A stretch of 64,000 nucleotides of DNA from Streptomyces sp. NBC_00162. Lineage in GTDB: Bacteria; Actinomycetota; Actinomycetes; Streptomycetales; Streptomycetaceae. Positions 17,148-27,774 of the stretch are shown here, in pieces. Numbering within the stretch: the stretch's first letter is position 1; each line of letters begins with the position of its first letter. Where the stretch lies: NCBI RefSeq assembly GCF_024611995.1, contig NZ_CP102509.1, forward strand, positions 7,936,001 through 8,000,000, read 5' to 3'. The notes under the pieces were generated by a model, which made no database searches, had not been told where the DNA came from, and was given only the letters and a program-made list of their open reading frames with translations. A program made the position numbers and the translations under genes.

Positions 17148-18575
17148 ATGGCCAGGATCCCGATGGCCGACGTCGTCGTACTGCTCCCCGGAATCACCGG
17201 GAGCGTGCTGACCCGGAACGGCAAGGACGTGTGGGCGCCCTCGCCCTCGGCGGTACTGGGCGCGCTGGCGAGCCTGGGCGGCTCACTGGACTCCCTCGAA
17301 CTCGGCGAGGACGACTGGCGCGTGGACGACCTCGGCGACGGCGTCGTGGCCGACCGGCTGGTGCCCGACCTCCACACCCTGCCCGGCCTGTGGAAGATCG
17401 ACGGTTACACGGCGATCGAGAGGTTCCTGCTGGAGCAGTTCGACCTGAAGAAGGGCCAGAACTACTTCCCGTTCCCGTACGACTGGCGGCGCGACAACCG
17501 GGCGGCCGCCCGCAGACTCGCCGAACAGAGCACCACCTGGCTTCGCGACTGGCGTGAGGCGAGCGGCAATTCCACGGCCCAACTCGTCCTGATCGGGCAC
17601 TCGATGGGCGGGCTCGTCTCCCGCTACTTCGTCGAGGCACTGGGAGGCTGGAAGGACACCCGGGCGATCGTGACCTTCGGCACCCCCTATTACGGCTCGC
17701 TCAACGCCGTCGACTTCCTGTGCAACGGCTTCCACAAGCGGATCGGCCCCTTCGAGCACGACCTCACGCGCCTGCTGCGCTCCCTCACCGGCCTGCACCA
17801 GCTCGTGCCGGTGTACAAGTGCGTGTACGGGCCGGACGGCCTGGCCGCCGTCCCCGCCAAGGCCGGGCTGCCCGGCTGGCAGCCGCAGTGGAGCAGCCAT
17901 CTCACCGATTTCTTCGACGAGATGGAGAAGGCCGCCACCGACAACCGGAAGAACCCCGCCTGGGAGTCCAACCAGGTGATCTACCACCCCATCGTCGGCA
18001 TGGACCAGCCCACCCGGCAGTCGGCCCGGATCACCGACCACACGGTCGAGTCCCTGATGACCCGAGGGGACCTGGACGAAGGCGGCGACGGCACCGTGCC
18101 CAAGCTCTCCGCCGCCCTCTCCGGCACCGAGGACGCCCGCACCTTCGTCCCGCAGAAGCACGGGAGCCTGCAGAACCAGGAGGCGATGCTGAGCCACCTG
18201 AAGGGCATCCTCCAGTCCCTGCACGATGTCCGCATCGACGACCTGCGCGCCGCCGTGACCTCCTGGTTCAGCTACCTCGGTGACGACCTCTACCTCCTCG
18301 ACGAACCCGTCGTCTGCGAGATCGGAGCCAACAGCGCCCTCGGCGAGGGCGACCTGCCCGAGGTCGCCGCCCGTCTCTCGGTGACCGGCCGGACCACCGG
18401 CCAGACGGTGGTGGACCGCGCGATCACGGTCCCCCGGGAGCGGCAGCGCTTCGACATTGGCGTGCTGCCCCCCGGCACGTACGACCTGCTGATCAGCGCC
18501 AGCGCCGACACCGCCCCGCTGTCCGACGTCTTCATCGTCGCTGGCCCGGACGGCACGGACGGCACGGCCGGCTGA
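17148..18575 (+). CDS. Lecithin:cholesterol acyltransferase-like lipase (alpha/beta hydrolase)
   Basis: A 475-residue LCAT/PGAP1-type lipase without a signal peptide. It opens VVVLLPGITGSVL, the usual first strand and oxyanion loop. The triad is readable: Ser152 in GHSMGG, Asp314 in GGDGTVP and His338 in QKHGSL. FPYDWRRDNR (about 108-117) is the conserved LCAT block. The last 100 residues form a beta-rich tail (VTGRTTGQTVVDRAITVP). TAGGAGG overlapping the CHAT stop codon is its ribosome-binding site, so the two are co-translated. A cytoplasmic lipase beside a protease suggests a precursor/activator or toxin pair, which is an inference. Confidence 0.85.
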   Translation: MARIPMADVVVLLPGITGSVLTRNGKDVWAPSPSAVLGALASLGGSLDSLELGEDDWRVDDLGDGVVADRLVPDLHTLPGLWKIDGYTAIERFLLEQFDLKKGQNYFPFPYDWRRDNRAAARRLAEQSTTWLRDWREASGNSTAQLVLIGHSMGGLVSRYFVEALGGWKDTRAIVTFGTPYYGSLNAVDFLCNGFHKRIGPFEHDLTRLLRSLTGLHQLVPVYKCVYGPDGLAAVPAKAGLPGWQPQWSSHLTDFFDEMEKAATDNRKNPAWESNQVIYHPIVGMDQPTRQSARITDHTVESLMTRGDLDEGGDGTVPKLSAALSGTEDARTFVPQKHGSLQNQEAMLSHLKGILQSLHDVRIDDLRAAVTSWFSYLGDDLYLLDEPVVCEIGANSALGEGDLPEVAARLSVTGRTTGQTVVDRAITVPRERQRFDIGVLPPGTYDLLISASADTAPLSDVFIVAGPDGTDGTAG

Positions 18576-18604
18576 CCCGGCGGCCGAACCGAGCGGGGCG
18601 GACC

Positions 18605-20542
18605 TCAGCCGCTCCGGTAGAACATCGTGCACAGCAGGACCGAGTTGTCGTCCACCAGCCATGCCATGTATTTCGTCGTGTCGCCCTGGACGCGCTTGCA
18701 GTGGTCAGGACTGGCATTCGAGGGCGCCCGGTAGACGCCCGTGACGTGCAGGACGTAGTCGTACTTGACCGGTATCCGCGTTGCCCGGCAGTCCACCAGC
18801 GTCATCGCGCCCAGCAGGACCTTTTCGCCCGACTTCTCGCCGAGCAGGCAGAAGCCCACGCGGAAGACGCGTTTGAGGCAGAGGCTGGTGGACCCGTAGC
18901 TCCAGTACGACTTGCCGGTGCCGGTGGGGCAGCTGCCGGAGGTGACATCGGTGACCTGGACGTGCGCCTGATCACTCGAACACGACACGGCGCCGGGTGG
19001 TTCGTCCACGTTCCATTTGATGTGGCCATCGCCGTAGCCGGTGTCGTAGAGCGTGAGGCAGGAACCCGTCCGCACGGCCTTGAACGCCTCTTCCACGCGA
19101 TCCCGGGTGGGCGAGGGAGTGGGCGAGGGAGTGGGTGATGGCGAGGGGGGTGGCTGGGTGGTCTCGCGCTGGTCGTCGTCCTCCGTGTTGCTCGGCGTGG
19201 GTTCGGAGGTGCGGATGGTGCCTCCGCCCTGGGTCCGGGTGTCCGTGGCACCCCCGCCGCCCGAGGTGGTCTGCGCGCTGGAGTACGGACGGTCCGACGA
19301 GTCCGAGGCCCCCTTCATCGCCGTCCAGGGCTGCCAGAGGAGAACGGCGATGGCGACGACGACCGCGGCGACGGCCCACCCTCCGGTACGGGACCGCGGT
19401 CCCGGGGGCTGCGGGACGCTCTGGCTGCCCCCGGCGGCATTCCGTTCCCGGCGGGCCCGTTCGCGTGCGGCGGCCTCCGCCAGCCTGCGTACTTCCCCTT
19501 CCCTGCGCCGACGGGCCTCCTCGGCCCGCCGTTCCCGCTCCAGGCGCGCGGCCCGCTCCCGGGGCTCGACGAGCGTGGGCGCCGGCGGCGGGAGCGGGCG
19601 GGTCGGCCCGTCGCCGGTCACGGTGCGGTCCATGTCGAGCGCGCGCCCGTACGCCTCGTACGCGTTGATGACGGCCGTCCACTCCACCGGCAGCCAGCGC
19701 CGCCCCCGGCGGCGCGCGGAGGCTCGGCGGTCCGTCTCCAAGGCGGTCTCCAGGAGGCCGGACAGGGCGGGCCTCTTCTTCGGGTCGACGGCCAGGCACG
19801 GTTCGATCAGCGGGACCAGTTCCCGGGGCAGTCGCGCCAGGTCCAGCCTGCCGGCCTGTACGAGGGCCAGCAGGACCATGGGGCTCTCCACCTCAGGGTA
19901 CGGCGGGCGCCCGACGGCCAGGTGGAAAAGCGTCGCGCCCAGCGAGAAGACGTCCGACGCCTCGGTCGACGGCTCGCCGCGCGCCTGCTCCGGCGAGGTG
20001 AAGGCGATGGTGCCCAGGGTGACCGAGGTACGCGTGCGGTCGAAGGCGTGCGAGATGCCGAAGTCGATGAGGAGGGGGCCGGTCAGGGGCAGCAGGATGT
20101 TCTGCGGTTTGACGTCCCGATGGACCACTCCCTTGCTGTGCAGCGACATCAACACCTGCACGGCGCCCCCGGCGATGGAGGGCACTCCCCACTCGGCGAG
20201 CGGCCCCGCGTCGCGTACCAGGTCGGCGAGCGAGGGCGCCGGCACGTACTGGATGGCCATCCAGGGCCGTTCCGCGTCGGCATCGGCCTCGAGCACCCGG
20301 GCCGTGTAGGCGCTGTCGATCCGCTGGGCCAGCTCCACCTCGCGGGTGAACCGCTGACGGTCGACCGAGCTGACCGCGCCCTCGGCGAGCAGCGTCTTCA
20401 CCGCGACGATCGGACCGCCCGCTGCCGGACGTGCCAGATAGATCCGGCCCATGCCGCCGGAGGCGAGCCGCCACAGCAGGTGATAGCCACCGAGCCGTTG
20501 TGGATCGCCGTCACCGAGACGCGTGATTCCAATTCCCGACAT
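18605..20542 (-). CDS. Membrane-anchored Ser/Thr protein kinase with Cys-rich external domain
   Basis: A 645-residue Hanks-type kinase. Lys49 (VAVK), HRDVKPQNIL with Asp143, and DFG at 160-162 are all present, so it should be active. After the kinase core come an Arg/Glu-rich coiled segment (about 325-370), a single TM helix (about 388-404), a Ser/Thr/Pro linker with P-S-P-T repeats and an extracellular domain with several cysteines (about 540-645), probably disulfide-bonded. There are no PASTA repeats. It converges on the CHAT-lipase pair, ending 29 bp from the lipase stop. Substrates are unknown. Confidence 0.92.
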   Translation of the reverse strand: MSGIGITRLGDGDPQRLGGYHLLWRLASGGMGRIYLARPAAGGPIVAVKTLLAEGAVSSVDRQRFTREVELAQRIDSAYTARVLEADADAERPWMAIQYVPAPSLADLVRDAGPLAEWGVPSIAGGAVQVLMSLHSKGVVHRDVKPQNILLPLTGPLLIDFGISHAFDRTRTSVTLGTIAFTSPEQARGEPSTEASDVFSLGATLFHLAVGRPPYPEVESPMVLLALVQAGRLDLARLPRELVPLIEPCLAVDPKKRPALSGLLETALETDRRASARRRGRRWLPVEWTAVINAYEAYGRALDMDRTVTGDGPTRPLPPPAPTLVEPRERAARLERERRAEEARRRREGEVRRLAEAAARERARRERNAAGGSQSVPQPPGPRSRTGGWAVAAVVVAIAVLLWQPWTAMKGASDSSDRPYSSAQTTSGGGGATDTRTQGGGTIRTSEPTPSNTEDDDQRETTQPPPSPSPTPSPTPSPTRDRVEEAFKAVRTGSCLTLYDTGYGDGHIKWNVDEPPGAVSCSSDQAHVQVTDVTSGSCPTGTGKSYWSYGSTSLCLKRVFRVGFCLLGEKSGEKVLLGAMTLVDCRATRIPVKYDYVLHVTGVYRAPSNASPDHCKRVQGDTTKYMAWLVDDNSVLLCTMFYRSG

Positions 20543-20873
20543 CCGCCGTCGTCCCTCCCACGAGCCGTGTGTCGTTCCCCGCCCTGAACCGGCAGACCGG
20601 CCGACCGGACACCACTGATCGTGGTGTACGCCGAGCTCAGGGGATAGGCCAAGGCACCGGCCATGTATGGCCGGTCGTCAGGGCAGGCTCTCCGCGGCCT
20701 GCGTCCGGGCTGCCGAGAGGCCCGAGTTGGCCGGGTGAGGGCCTGATGGCACGTCTCAGGCACCCCGCACGACCCAACGGCCACAATCGGGACGCTGAAC
20801 ACTTGCGGGCGGCTCTGTGAAAGTCGTTCAGGACTGACCGGTAGACGGACACCGGATCATTAGCGTCTGCTGT
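20543..20873. other. 331-bp divergent gap with a strong hairpin
   Basis: No open frame with coding character is seen. A perfect 8-bp hairpin with a 4-base loop (ACCGGCCA/TGGCCGGT) lies at 20656-20675, and a weaker 6-bp repeat GCCTGA/TCAGGC at 20742-20762. Neither is followed by a T run. I looked for cobalamin-type and nickel/cobalt riboswitch features because a metal exporter lies downstream and found none. The gap must hold the promoters of the kinase and of the phosphoesterase operon. Confidence 0.5.
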
Positions 20874-23800
20874 ATGAAGCACATACGCAGAGCAGCCGGG
20901 CTCGCCCTCGCGCTGCTGTTCCTCGTGCTGGGCACAGGCGCCCAGACCGCGTTCGCGCATGTCACGCGCGAGCACGCCGAACTAGTGGTCGCACCCGGTG
21001 CCGATGTCACCAGCGGCCGCCTCATCGTGCACAACGCCGTCGTCGCTCCCGAGCAGGCCGGTGCGTGGGCGGCCGGGCTGCTCTCGGCCCCGTGCCCGGC
21101 CACCGGCTCGGGGGTGCCCGGCGACAACGGCGGCGTGCCCGGCGGCGTCGTCATCGAGCTGGCGTGGAGCTGCCGCGTCGACGCGCTCGACCTGAGCCCC
21201 CTCATGGACGAGGGCGACCTGACCCAGGTCGTCGTCGAGTTCGACGGCACGGCGGTCGACGCCTCTGCCGCGACCCCGCTCGTCGACGTCCACGGCGCGC
21301 ACGCCCTGCCGGCCTTCCCCTGGCTCTCCGTCGGGCTGGTCACGGCCGCGGGTGTCGCCGTGCTGCTGGCCGCCCGGGGCCTGCCGTCCCTCGTCCGCGG
21401 CGGGCTGCGCCGTACCCGACGGCGCTGGCAGCTGGCGACCGCCGGAGCCGTCGCGCTGTCCTTCCTCGCGCCGCAGGCCGCCTTCGCCGACGACGCCACG
21501 GACGCGGCCGGGACCGCCACCGGCACCGCCACCGCGACTGTCACCGTCAAGGGCACCGTCTTCAAGGACCGCAACGGCAACGGCCGGCGGGACAAGGGCG
21601 AGCCGCCCATGCCCGGCATCGACGTCAACGACGGCGCCGTGTGGACCACGACCGGCCCGGACGGCTCGTACAGCCTGCAGATCGACCCCAAGCGGCGCGA
21701 GACCGACCTCGTCGGCATCGTCTCACCCGACGGATACACGCCGGCGTTGCGCAAGGACTACATCCCGCAGTTCTTCCACAAGGTCCCCGAGACCGGCGGC
21801 ACGGGCGTCGACTTCGCGCTCGTGCCCGACCGCAACGCCTCGAACCCCCACGAGAAGTGGGTCATGAACTCCGACCCCGAGGTCGGCAACCGCACCGACG
21901 ACGAGGCCCGCCGCGCGCTGCCCCAGTGGACCGGCCAGGTCCAGGCGATGTCCGAGGTCGACGGCGCGACGATGCAGATCGCGACCGGCGACCTCACCGT
22001 GACGGACTACGCCGCCGAGCCGCGCCGCCAGGGCGCGTACGATCTGTTCAGCAAGGGCCTGGAGGAGGGCCGGCTCGGTCACCCCTTCTACCCGGTGATC
22101 GGCAACCACGACTTCGGCGGTACGGCGACCTCCCAGGGCTACGCGGGCAGCATGGAGTACTACCGCCGCAACCTCGCCCCCGAGTGGTACAGCTTCGACC
22201 GGGGCGGCCGCCACATCGTGGTCCTCGAGGACAACTACGACGCCAGTGGGCTGAAGCCGCAGCTGGAGTGGCTGCGCCAGGACCTCGCCCGGCACGCCGT
22301 CGGCAAGCAGGTCTTCGTCTTCGCCCACCGCTCGCTGTTCACCCAGTGGGGCCCGGGCGCCGGCATGCAGCCGACGATCGACGAGCTCGCGAAGTACGAC
22401 GTGCGGATGGTCGCCGCGGGTCACAACCAGCAGGCGGAATTCCGGCGCGGAGCCTTCAAGCGGTCCGTCGAGGTCAACAACCAGGGCACGTACGGGATCG
22501 ACGGCGCCCACCCCGACTACAAGGTCCTCGACTTCAGTGCCATCACGGACGATCCGAACACACCGGGCAACGAGGACACCGGCCATGTGTCCGGAATCCA
22601 CCGGCAGTTCGACATCGACGACGACGCCGCCCTGGTCAGCCCCGCCCAGGGAAGCGTGCACGGCGCCAAGGCCGGAGTGCCCGTCGAGGTGTACGCGGAG
22701 GACGACGGCCGCACCCCGGCCAGGGCGGTGCTCACCGTCCGCGACGGCAGCGGTGACCTGGTGAAGCGTGAGGAGGTGCGCTTCGGCCGGGAGGCGTCCC
22801 GCCCCGGCATCGAGAACTGCTACACCCCGCCCGGCGGCACGCCGGAGCCCTGCCCCGACGCACGCGGCGCCTGGACACGGGCGAGCGGCACGCTGCGCGG
22901 GCTGCGGCCCGGCACCTACACGGCCGAGTCGGTCGCGTACGACACCCGGGGCAAGCAGTTCCCCGTCGTGAAGAACACCTTCGAGGTCGTACGGGACTCC
23001 GAGCTCGGCGAGCCCAGGACCGGACAGGACTGGCTGCGGCAGGGCGGCGACGAGGCCGGGCGGTCCGCGAGCGGCAACCAGCCGGGCGCGCAGCTCGACC
23101 TCAGGTGGGCCCGCCACACCGGCGAGCAGTTCAACCTCAACGGGTCGGTGGTCGCGGACGGCAAGCTCATCGTCTCGTCCCGCGCCTTCGACTCTCCGTT
23201 CAGCATGATGCTCGCGTACGAGATCGCCTCCGGCCGTGAGCTGTGGCGTACGTACCTGGACGGCGATGCCGAGTCGGCGCCGACGCTCCAGGGCGGCAAG
23301 GTCTATCTGACCACCGGCGTCGGCCGGATCCATGCCCTCGACGCGGCGAGCGGCCGCATCGTCTGGCAGGCGATCGACCGCGAGGAAACCCACGGGGACA
23401 CCGTGCGCCGCTACGGCCGCGCGGGCGGACCCGTCAGCGTCTTCGCCCTCGCGGGCGCGGACCACCGCTCGGTCGCCGTCTACCAGGACGCCTCCACGGT
23501 CCGCTGCCGGGACTCCGAGACCGGCGGGATGCTGCCGGGCGGCTTCGGCGCCGCGTTCTCCTGGGGCCAGGCCCACAGCACCGTGATCCGTCAGCCCGGC
23601 TCCAACACCGCCTACCTGCACTCCATGTCCAGCAACACCGTCATCGCCATGGACCTCGCGACCTGCACCCAGCTGTGGGTGAAGGACACCGCGGGCGACA
23701 TCGACAGCCACTCCTCGCCCGTCCTGACCGACCCGGCCGCGGGCGGCGAGGCGAAGCTGGTGACGTTCACGGCCTACGGCGTCCGCGGGCACGACCCGAA

Positions 23801-24269
23801 GACGGGCGCGGTGACCTGGGAGTCCAAGCTCGGCGGCGGCAGCACCTGCGAGCCGGGCCGCGCCCCGCTCACCAGCCCGGCCGTGTGGGGCGACACCGCC
23901 TATGTCGCGGGCCGGGACGGAGTCGTACGCGCCTACGACACGAGCGCGGCCGATCCCTCGAAGCCGGTGTGGGAGGCGAAGTCCGGCTATCTGGCGGGGG
24001 AGAGCCCGCTGGACGACAAGTGGCGGGTTGCCATGGGCTGTTCGGCGGGTTCCGGTTCGCCGACGATGAACCCGCTGGTGACCGACTCCCACGTGTACGT
24101 CGGGACGTGGGACGGTCGCCTGCTCGTCCTGGACCGAACGAGCGGAACGCAGGTCGCCTCGTACAACCTCGGCGCGGGAGTGGCCTCGGCCCTGTCCGTG
24201 AGCGGTGACTGGGTCTTCGCCCTCACGGACGACGGCACGGTCCACGCGCTCGCCGCCCGCCGGAAGTAG
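20874..24269 (+). CDS. Secreted metallophosphoesterase with PQQ-type beta-propeller and membrane-anchored N-terminal domain
   Basis: An 1131-residue protein. Residues 1-28 are a signal peptide, then comes a short external domain (to about 150), TM (about 152-172), an Arg-rich loop and a second signal-like helix ending in AAFADDA (about 187-206). An SdrD-B-like segment follows ([21 protein letters not shown]), then calcineurin-like phosphoesterase (GNHDFGG near 410; GHNQQAE near 515) and a C-terminal PQQ-like propeller with [12 protein letters not shown] and [11 protein letters not shown] repeats. The first metal motif is SDPE rather than the more usual SDPH. The internal second signal sequence suggests a fusion. 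It is co-directional with the metal exporter, 15 bp away. Confidence 0.83.
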   Translation: MKHIRRAAGLALALLFLVLGTGAQTAFAHVTREHAELVVAPGADVTSGRLIVHNAVVAPEQAGAWAAGLLSAPCPATGSGVPGDNGGVPGGVVIELAWSCRVDALDLSPLMDEGDLTQVVVEFDGTAVDASAATPLVDVHGAHALPAFPWLSVGLVTAAGVAVLLAARGLPSLVRGGLRRTRRRWQLATAGAVALSFLAPQAAFADDATDAAGTATGTATATVTVKGTVFKDRNGNGRRDKGEPPMPGIDVNDGAVWTTTGPDGSYSLQIDPKRRETDLVGIVSPDGYTPALRKDYIPQFFHKVPETGGTGVDFALVPDRNASNPHEKWVMNSDPEVGNRTDDEARRALPQWTGQVQAMSEVDGATMQIATGDLTVTDYAAEPRRQGAYDLFSKGLEEGRLGHPFYPVIGNHDFGGTATSQGYAGSMEYYRRNLAPEWYSFDRGGRHIVVLEDNYDASGLKPQLEWLRQDLARHAVGKQVFVFAHRSLFTQWGPGAGMQPTIDELAKYDVRMVAAGHNQQAEFRRGAFKRSVEVNNQGTYGIDGAHPDYKVLDFSAITDDPNTPGNEDTGHVSGIHRQFDIDDDAALVSPAQGSVHGAKAGVPVEVYAEDDGRTPARAVLTVRDGSGDLVKREEVRFGREASRPGIENCYTPPGGTPEPCPDARGAWTRASGTLRGLRPGTYTAESVAYDTRGKQFPVVKNTFEVVRDSELGEPRTGQDWLRQGGDEAGRSASGNQPGAQLDLRWARHTGEQFNLNGSVVADGKLIVSSRAFDSPFSMMLAYEIASGRELWRTYLDGDAESAPTLQGGKVYLTTGVGRIHALDAASGRIVWQAIDREETHGDTVRRYGRAGGPVSVFALAGADHRSVAVYQDASTVRCRDSETGGMLPGGFGAAFSWGQAHSTVIRQPGSNTAYLHSMSSNTVIAMDLATCTQLWVKDTAGDIDSHSSPVLTDPAAGGEAKLVTFTAYGVRGHDPKTGAVTWESKLGGGSTCEPGRAPLTSPAVWGDTAYVAGRDGVVRAYDTSAADPSKPVWEAKSGYLAGESPLDDKWRVAMGCSAGSGSPTMNPLVTDSHVYVGTWDGRLLVLDRTSGTQVASYNLGAGVASALSVSGDWVFALTDDGTVHALAARRK

Positions 24270-24284
24270 AGGGGGAGCACCAGC

Positions 24285-25556
24285 GTGCGATCACTCCGCA
24301 CCGGGGTGCTGCTCCTGCTCGCCGCCGTCCCCGCGCTGCTCCTGGGCAGTGCGGGGACGGCGCAGGCGCACCCCTTCGGAACCCCGCCCGTCGTGAAGGT
24401 CGAGGCGGCGGGCACCGCCGTCGACGTGTTCTGGTCCGCGCAGCGGGACGACGTGGCCGTACTGGAGAAGCAGTCCGGTGGTGACGAGGCGGCCTATCTG
24501 AGCTCGCACATCGTCGTACGCCAGGACGGCCACCCGTGCCGTGTGGACCGGGCCGACGGCATGAAGCTCCACTTCGTCTGCGAGCGGCCGGTCGAGCGCG
24601 TCGACCTGACGGTCACGGCGCTGACGGACGCGGACCCGGCGTACCGGACCCTGTCGGTGACGGGCACGGGCTCCGGCGGGCTGCACACTGCGCAGGAGCC
24701 CACGCGGACGCTGACTCTGACACCGTCGGCGGCGGGGGCGGCTGCGGGCTCATCGGCTGCTTTGGACGCTTCGGGCCTGGGGGCCTGGTCAACCGACTTG
24801 GTTTCGCTGCTGGACCACGGCGCGGCCCTGCCGCTGGCGCTGCTCCTGGCCGCGGCTGTGGGGGCGCTGCACGCCTGCGCGCCGGGGCACGGTAAGTCGC
24901 TGGCCGCCGGGTATCTGGTGGGCGGCAGGGGCCGGGCGCGCGATGCGGTGTGGCTGGGTGGGATCGTCGCCGTGATGCACACGTTGTCGGTCGCCACCCT
25001 GGCGGTCGGCTGGTGGCTGGCGGCGAACAGCACCCCGGACATCGCGGCGCTCACGGGGTGGCTTCAGCTGATCGCGGCGCTGGTGGTGGCCGGGGCGGGC
25101 GTGAGTCTGCTGCTGCGGCATCTGCGCCACCGACAACACCACCATTCCGACCACGATCCCGATCACGGGCACGGGCACGACCACGATCACGGGCACAACC
25201 ATCACATCCCGGACGCCCCGTCGCTCCTCACCTGGCGAGGCCTCGTACTGCTCGGCGCATCGGGCGGCCTGCTGCCCTCGCCCTCCGCCTTCCTCGTCCT
25301 GCTCAGCGGCCTGTTGACCGGCAAGGTCGCCATCGCCCTCGCGATGGTCGCCGCCTTCGGCCTCGGCATGGCGCTGACACTCACCGGCGTCGGCCTGATC
25401 GTGCTGCGCGGCCGGGACGCGCTGCTGGATCGCGTCTCCCGCTCCCGGGCACTGCGGACGTGGACCCCGAGGGTTCCCCTCCTTGCGGCTTCGGCGGTGG
25501 TGGCCGGAGGGACGGTGGCCTCGGCGGTTGCGGCCGGCCACCTCCTGGCTCCGTGA
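24285..25556 (+). CDS. NicO-family nickel/cobalt transporter
   Basis: A 423-residue membrane protein. A signal peptide (RTGVLLLLAAVPALLLGSAG... QAHP) is followed by an extracytoplasmic domain of about 130 residues, then six or so TM helices. The NicO motif HACAPGHGK begins the membrane part, and a cytoplasmic loop rich in His/Asp (about 19 His within 30 residues near 285-312) is typical of Ni/Co efflux proteins such as RcnA. GTG start with GGGGGAG upstream. The secreted phosphoesterase may need the metal or share regulation; that is inferred from the 15-bp spacing only. Confidence 0.87.
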   Translation: MRSLRTGVLLLLAAVPALLLGSAGTAQAHPFGTPPVVKVEAAGTAVDVFWSAQRDDVAVLEKQSGGDEAAYLSSHIVVRQDGHPCRVDRADGMKLHFVCERPVERVDLTVTALTDADPAYRTLSVTGTGSGGLHTAQEPTRTLTLTPSAAGAAAGSSAALDASGLGAWSTDLVSLLDHGAALPLALLLAAAVGALHACAPGHGKSLAAGYLVGGRGRARDAVWLGGIVAVMHTLSVATLAVGWWLAANSTPDIAALTGWLQLIAALVVAGAGVSLLLRHLRHRQHHHSDHDPDHGHGHDHDHGHNHHIPDAPSLLTWRGLVLLGASGGLLPSPSAFLVLLSGLLTGKVAIALAMVAAFGLGMALTLTGVGLIVLRGRDALLDRVSRSRALRTWTPRVPLLAASAVVAGGTVASAVAAGHLLAP

Positions 25557-25604
25557 TCGCCGCAGCCCTGCGAGTTCCGTGACCTGCCGTTGGCACACGA
25601 CAGA

Positions 25605-25642
25605 GGCGCCCCCGTCCGGTCTGAAGCCGGGCGGGGCGCCTT
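25605..25642 (+). terminator. Hairpin terminator after the metal-transporter operon
   Basis: GGCGCCCC on the left pairs with GGGGCGCC on the right, extended by a second imperfect CCGG-rich section, giving about 14 pairs around a short TCTGAAG-type loop, 49 bases after the transporter stop. A TT follows but no long T run, as is common in Streptomyces. Confidence 0.7.
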
Positions 25643-25702
25643 ACGTCCCTTCGCGTCTCCCCGCGCTTGCGGGGCGGCGGCGACAGCTTCATAGTCCGAG
25701 GT

Positions 25703-27070
<1,368 letters not shown>

Positions 27071-27120
27071 CCCGTCGGCGGGCCCCGGGCCGGGCTTGCC
27101 GAAGGCGCAGGTTCCGCGCT

Positions 27121-27146
27121 TTAATGAATGAACAAGCATTCATTAA
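27121..27146. promoter_or_regulatory. Perfect palindromic operator for the TetR-SDR operon
   Basis: TTAATGAATG and its exact reverse complement CATTCATTAA flank a 6-base spacer: a perfect 10-bp inverted repeat, AT-rich in a GC-rich background. It lies 17-42 bases upstream of the preferred TetR start and is the size of a TetR-dimer operator, so the regulator most likely represses itself and the SDR gene. Confidence 0.8.
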
Positions 27147-27162
27147 TCAGGGAGTGGTGGAG

Positions 27163-27756
27163 GTGGCACGTCCCCGAGGGATCGAGGATGCGGTGATCCT
27201 GCGTGCGGCGGCCGAGGTCATGGGGCGGGTGGGTCCTGGGGGGCTCACGCTGGCTGCCGTGGCGCGTGAGGTGGGGTTGGTGCCCGGCACGCTGGTGCAG
27301 CGGTTCGGGTCCAAGCGCGGACTGCTCCTGGCCCTGGCCGATCGGTCCGCGCGGGACGCGAGCGAGATGGCCGGGCGAGCGCGTCAGTCGCACGGATCGG
27401 CGCTCGAGGCCCTGGTGGCGCTGGTCGTGGAATCGGCGGGCGAGATGGGCACGCCGGAGAGCTTCGCCAACCATCTGGCGTTCTTGTGCATGGACCTCGC
27501 CGATCCGCAGCTCTACGAGCGCGCCCTGGCCGTCCACCATGCCCAGAAACGCGCGGTCGAGGAACTGCTGGCGGACGCGGCCGCCGCCGGCGAGCTGAGC
27601 GCCGGGACGGATGTCGCGGCGCTGGCCGGCACCGTACGGGCGATCACCGCCGGTGCGGGTCTGACCTGGGCCCTCGAACGCCAGGGCACCCTCGAGCAGC
27701 GGCTCCGGCAGGAGCTCGGCACCGTGCTGTCCCCGCATGCCCCGTCCCGCCCGTAG
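27163..27756 (+). CDS. TetR/AcrR-family transcriptional repressor
   Basis: A 197-residue regulator with an N-terminal TetR HTH (about 10-55; LTLAAVAREVGLVPGTLVQRFGSKRGLL) and a ligand-binding C-terminal domain. An in-frame ATG at 27124 would lie inside the palindromic operator, so the GTG at 27163, with GGGAG about 9 bases upstream, is the better start. The SDR gene starts 18 bp after its stop, so the two share a transcript. The ligand may be the SDR substrate, by analogy with other such pairs. Confidence 0.88.
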   Translation: MARPRGIEDAVILRAAAEVMGRVGPGGLTLAAVAREVGLVPGTLVQRFGSKRGLLLALADRSARDASEMAGRARQSHGSALEALVALVVESAGEMGTPESFANHLAFLCMDLADPQLYERALAVHHAQKRAVEELLADAAAAGELSAGTDVAALAGTVRAITAGAGLTWALERQGTLEQRLRQELGTVLSPHAPSRP

Positions 27757-27774
27757 CCGCGACCTGGAGGAATC

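Noticed and set aside
20543..20873. Riboswitch for cobalamin or nickel/cobalt ahead of the metal exporter operon
   Set aside because: The conserved cobalamin and NiCo elements were not found; only a simple hairpin is present.
21723..24245. 840-codon minus-strand open frame over the phosphoesterase/propeller gene
   Set aside because: No domain or start signal; composition is typical antisense text of a GC-rich gene.
27124..27162. Longer TetR N terminus from the ATG at 27124
   Set aside because: The codons lie in the palindromic operator and lack a ribosome-binding site; the GTG at 27163 fits better.
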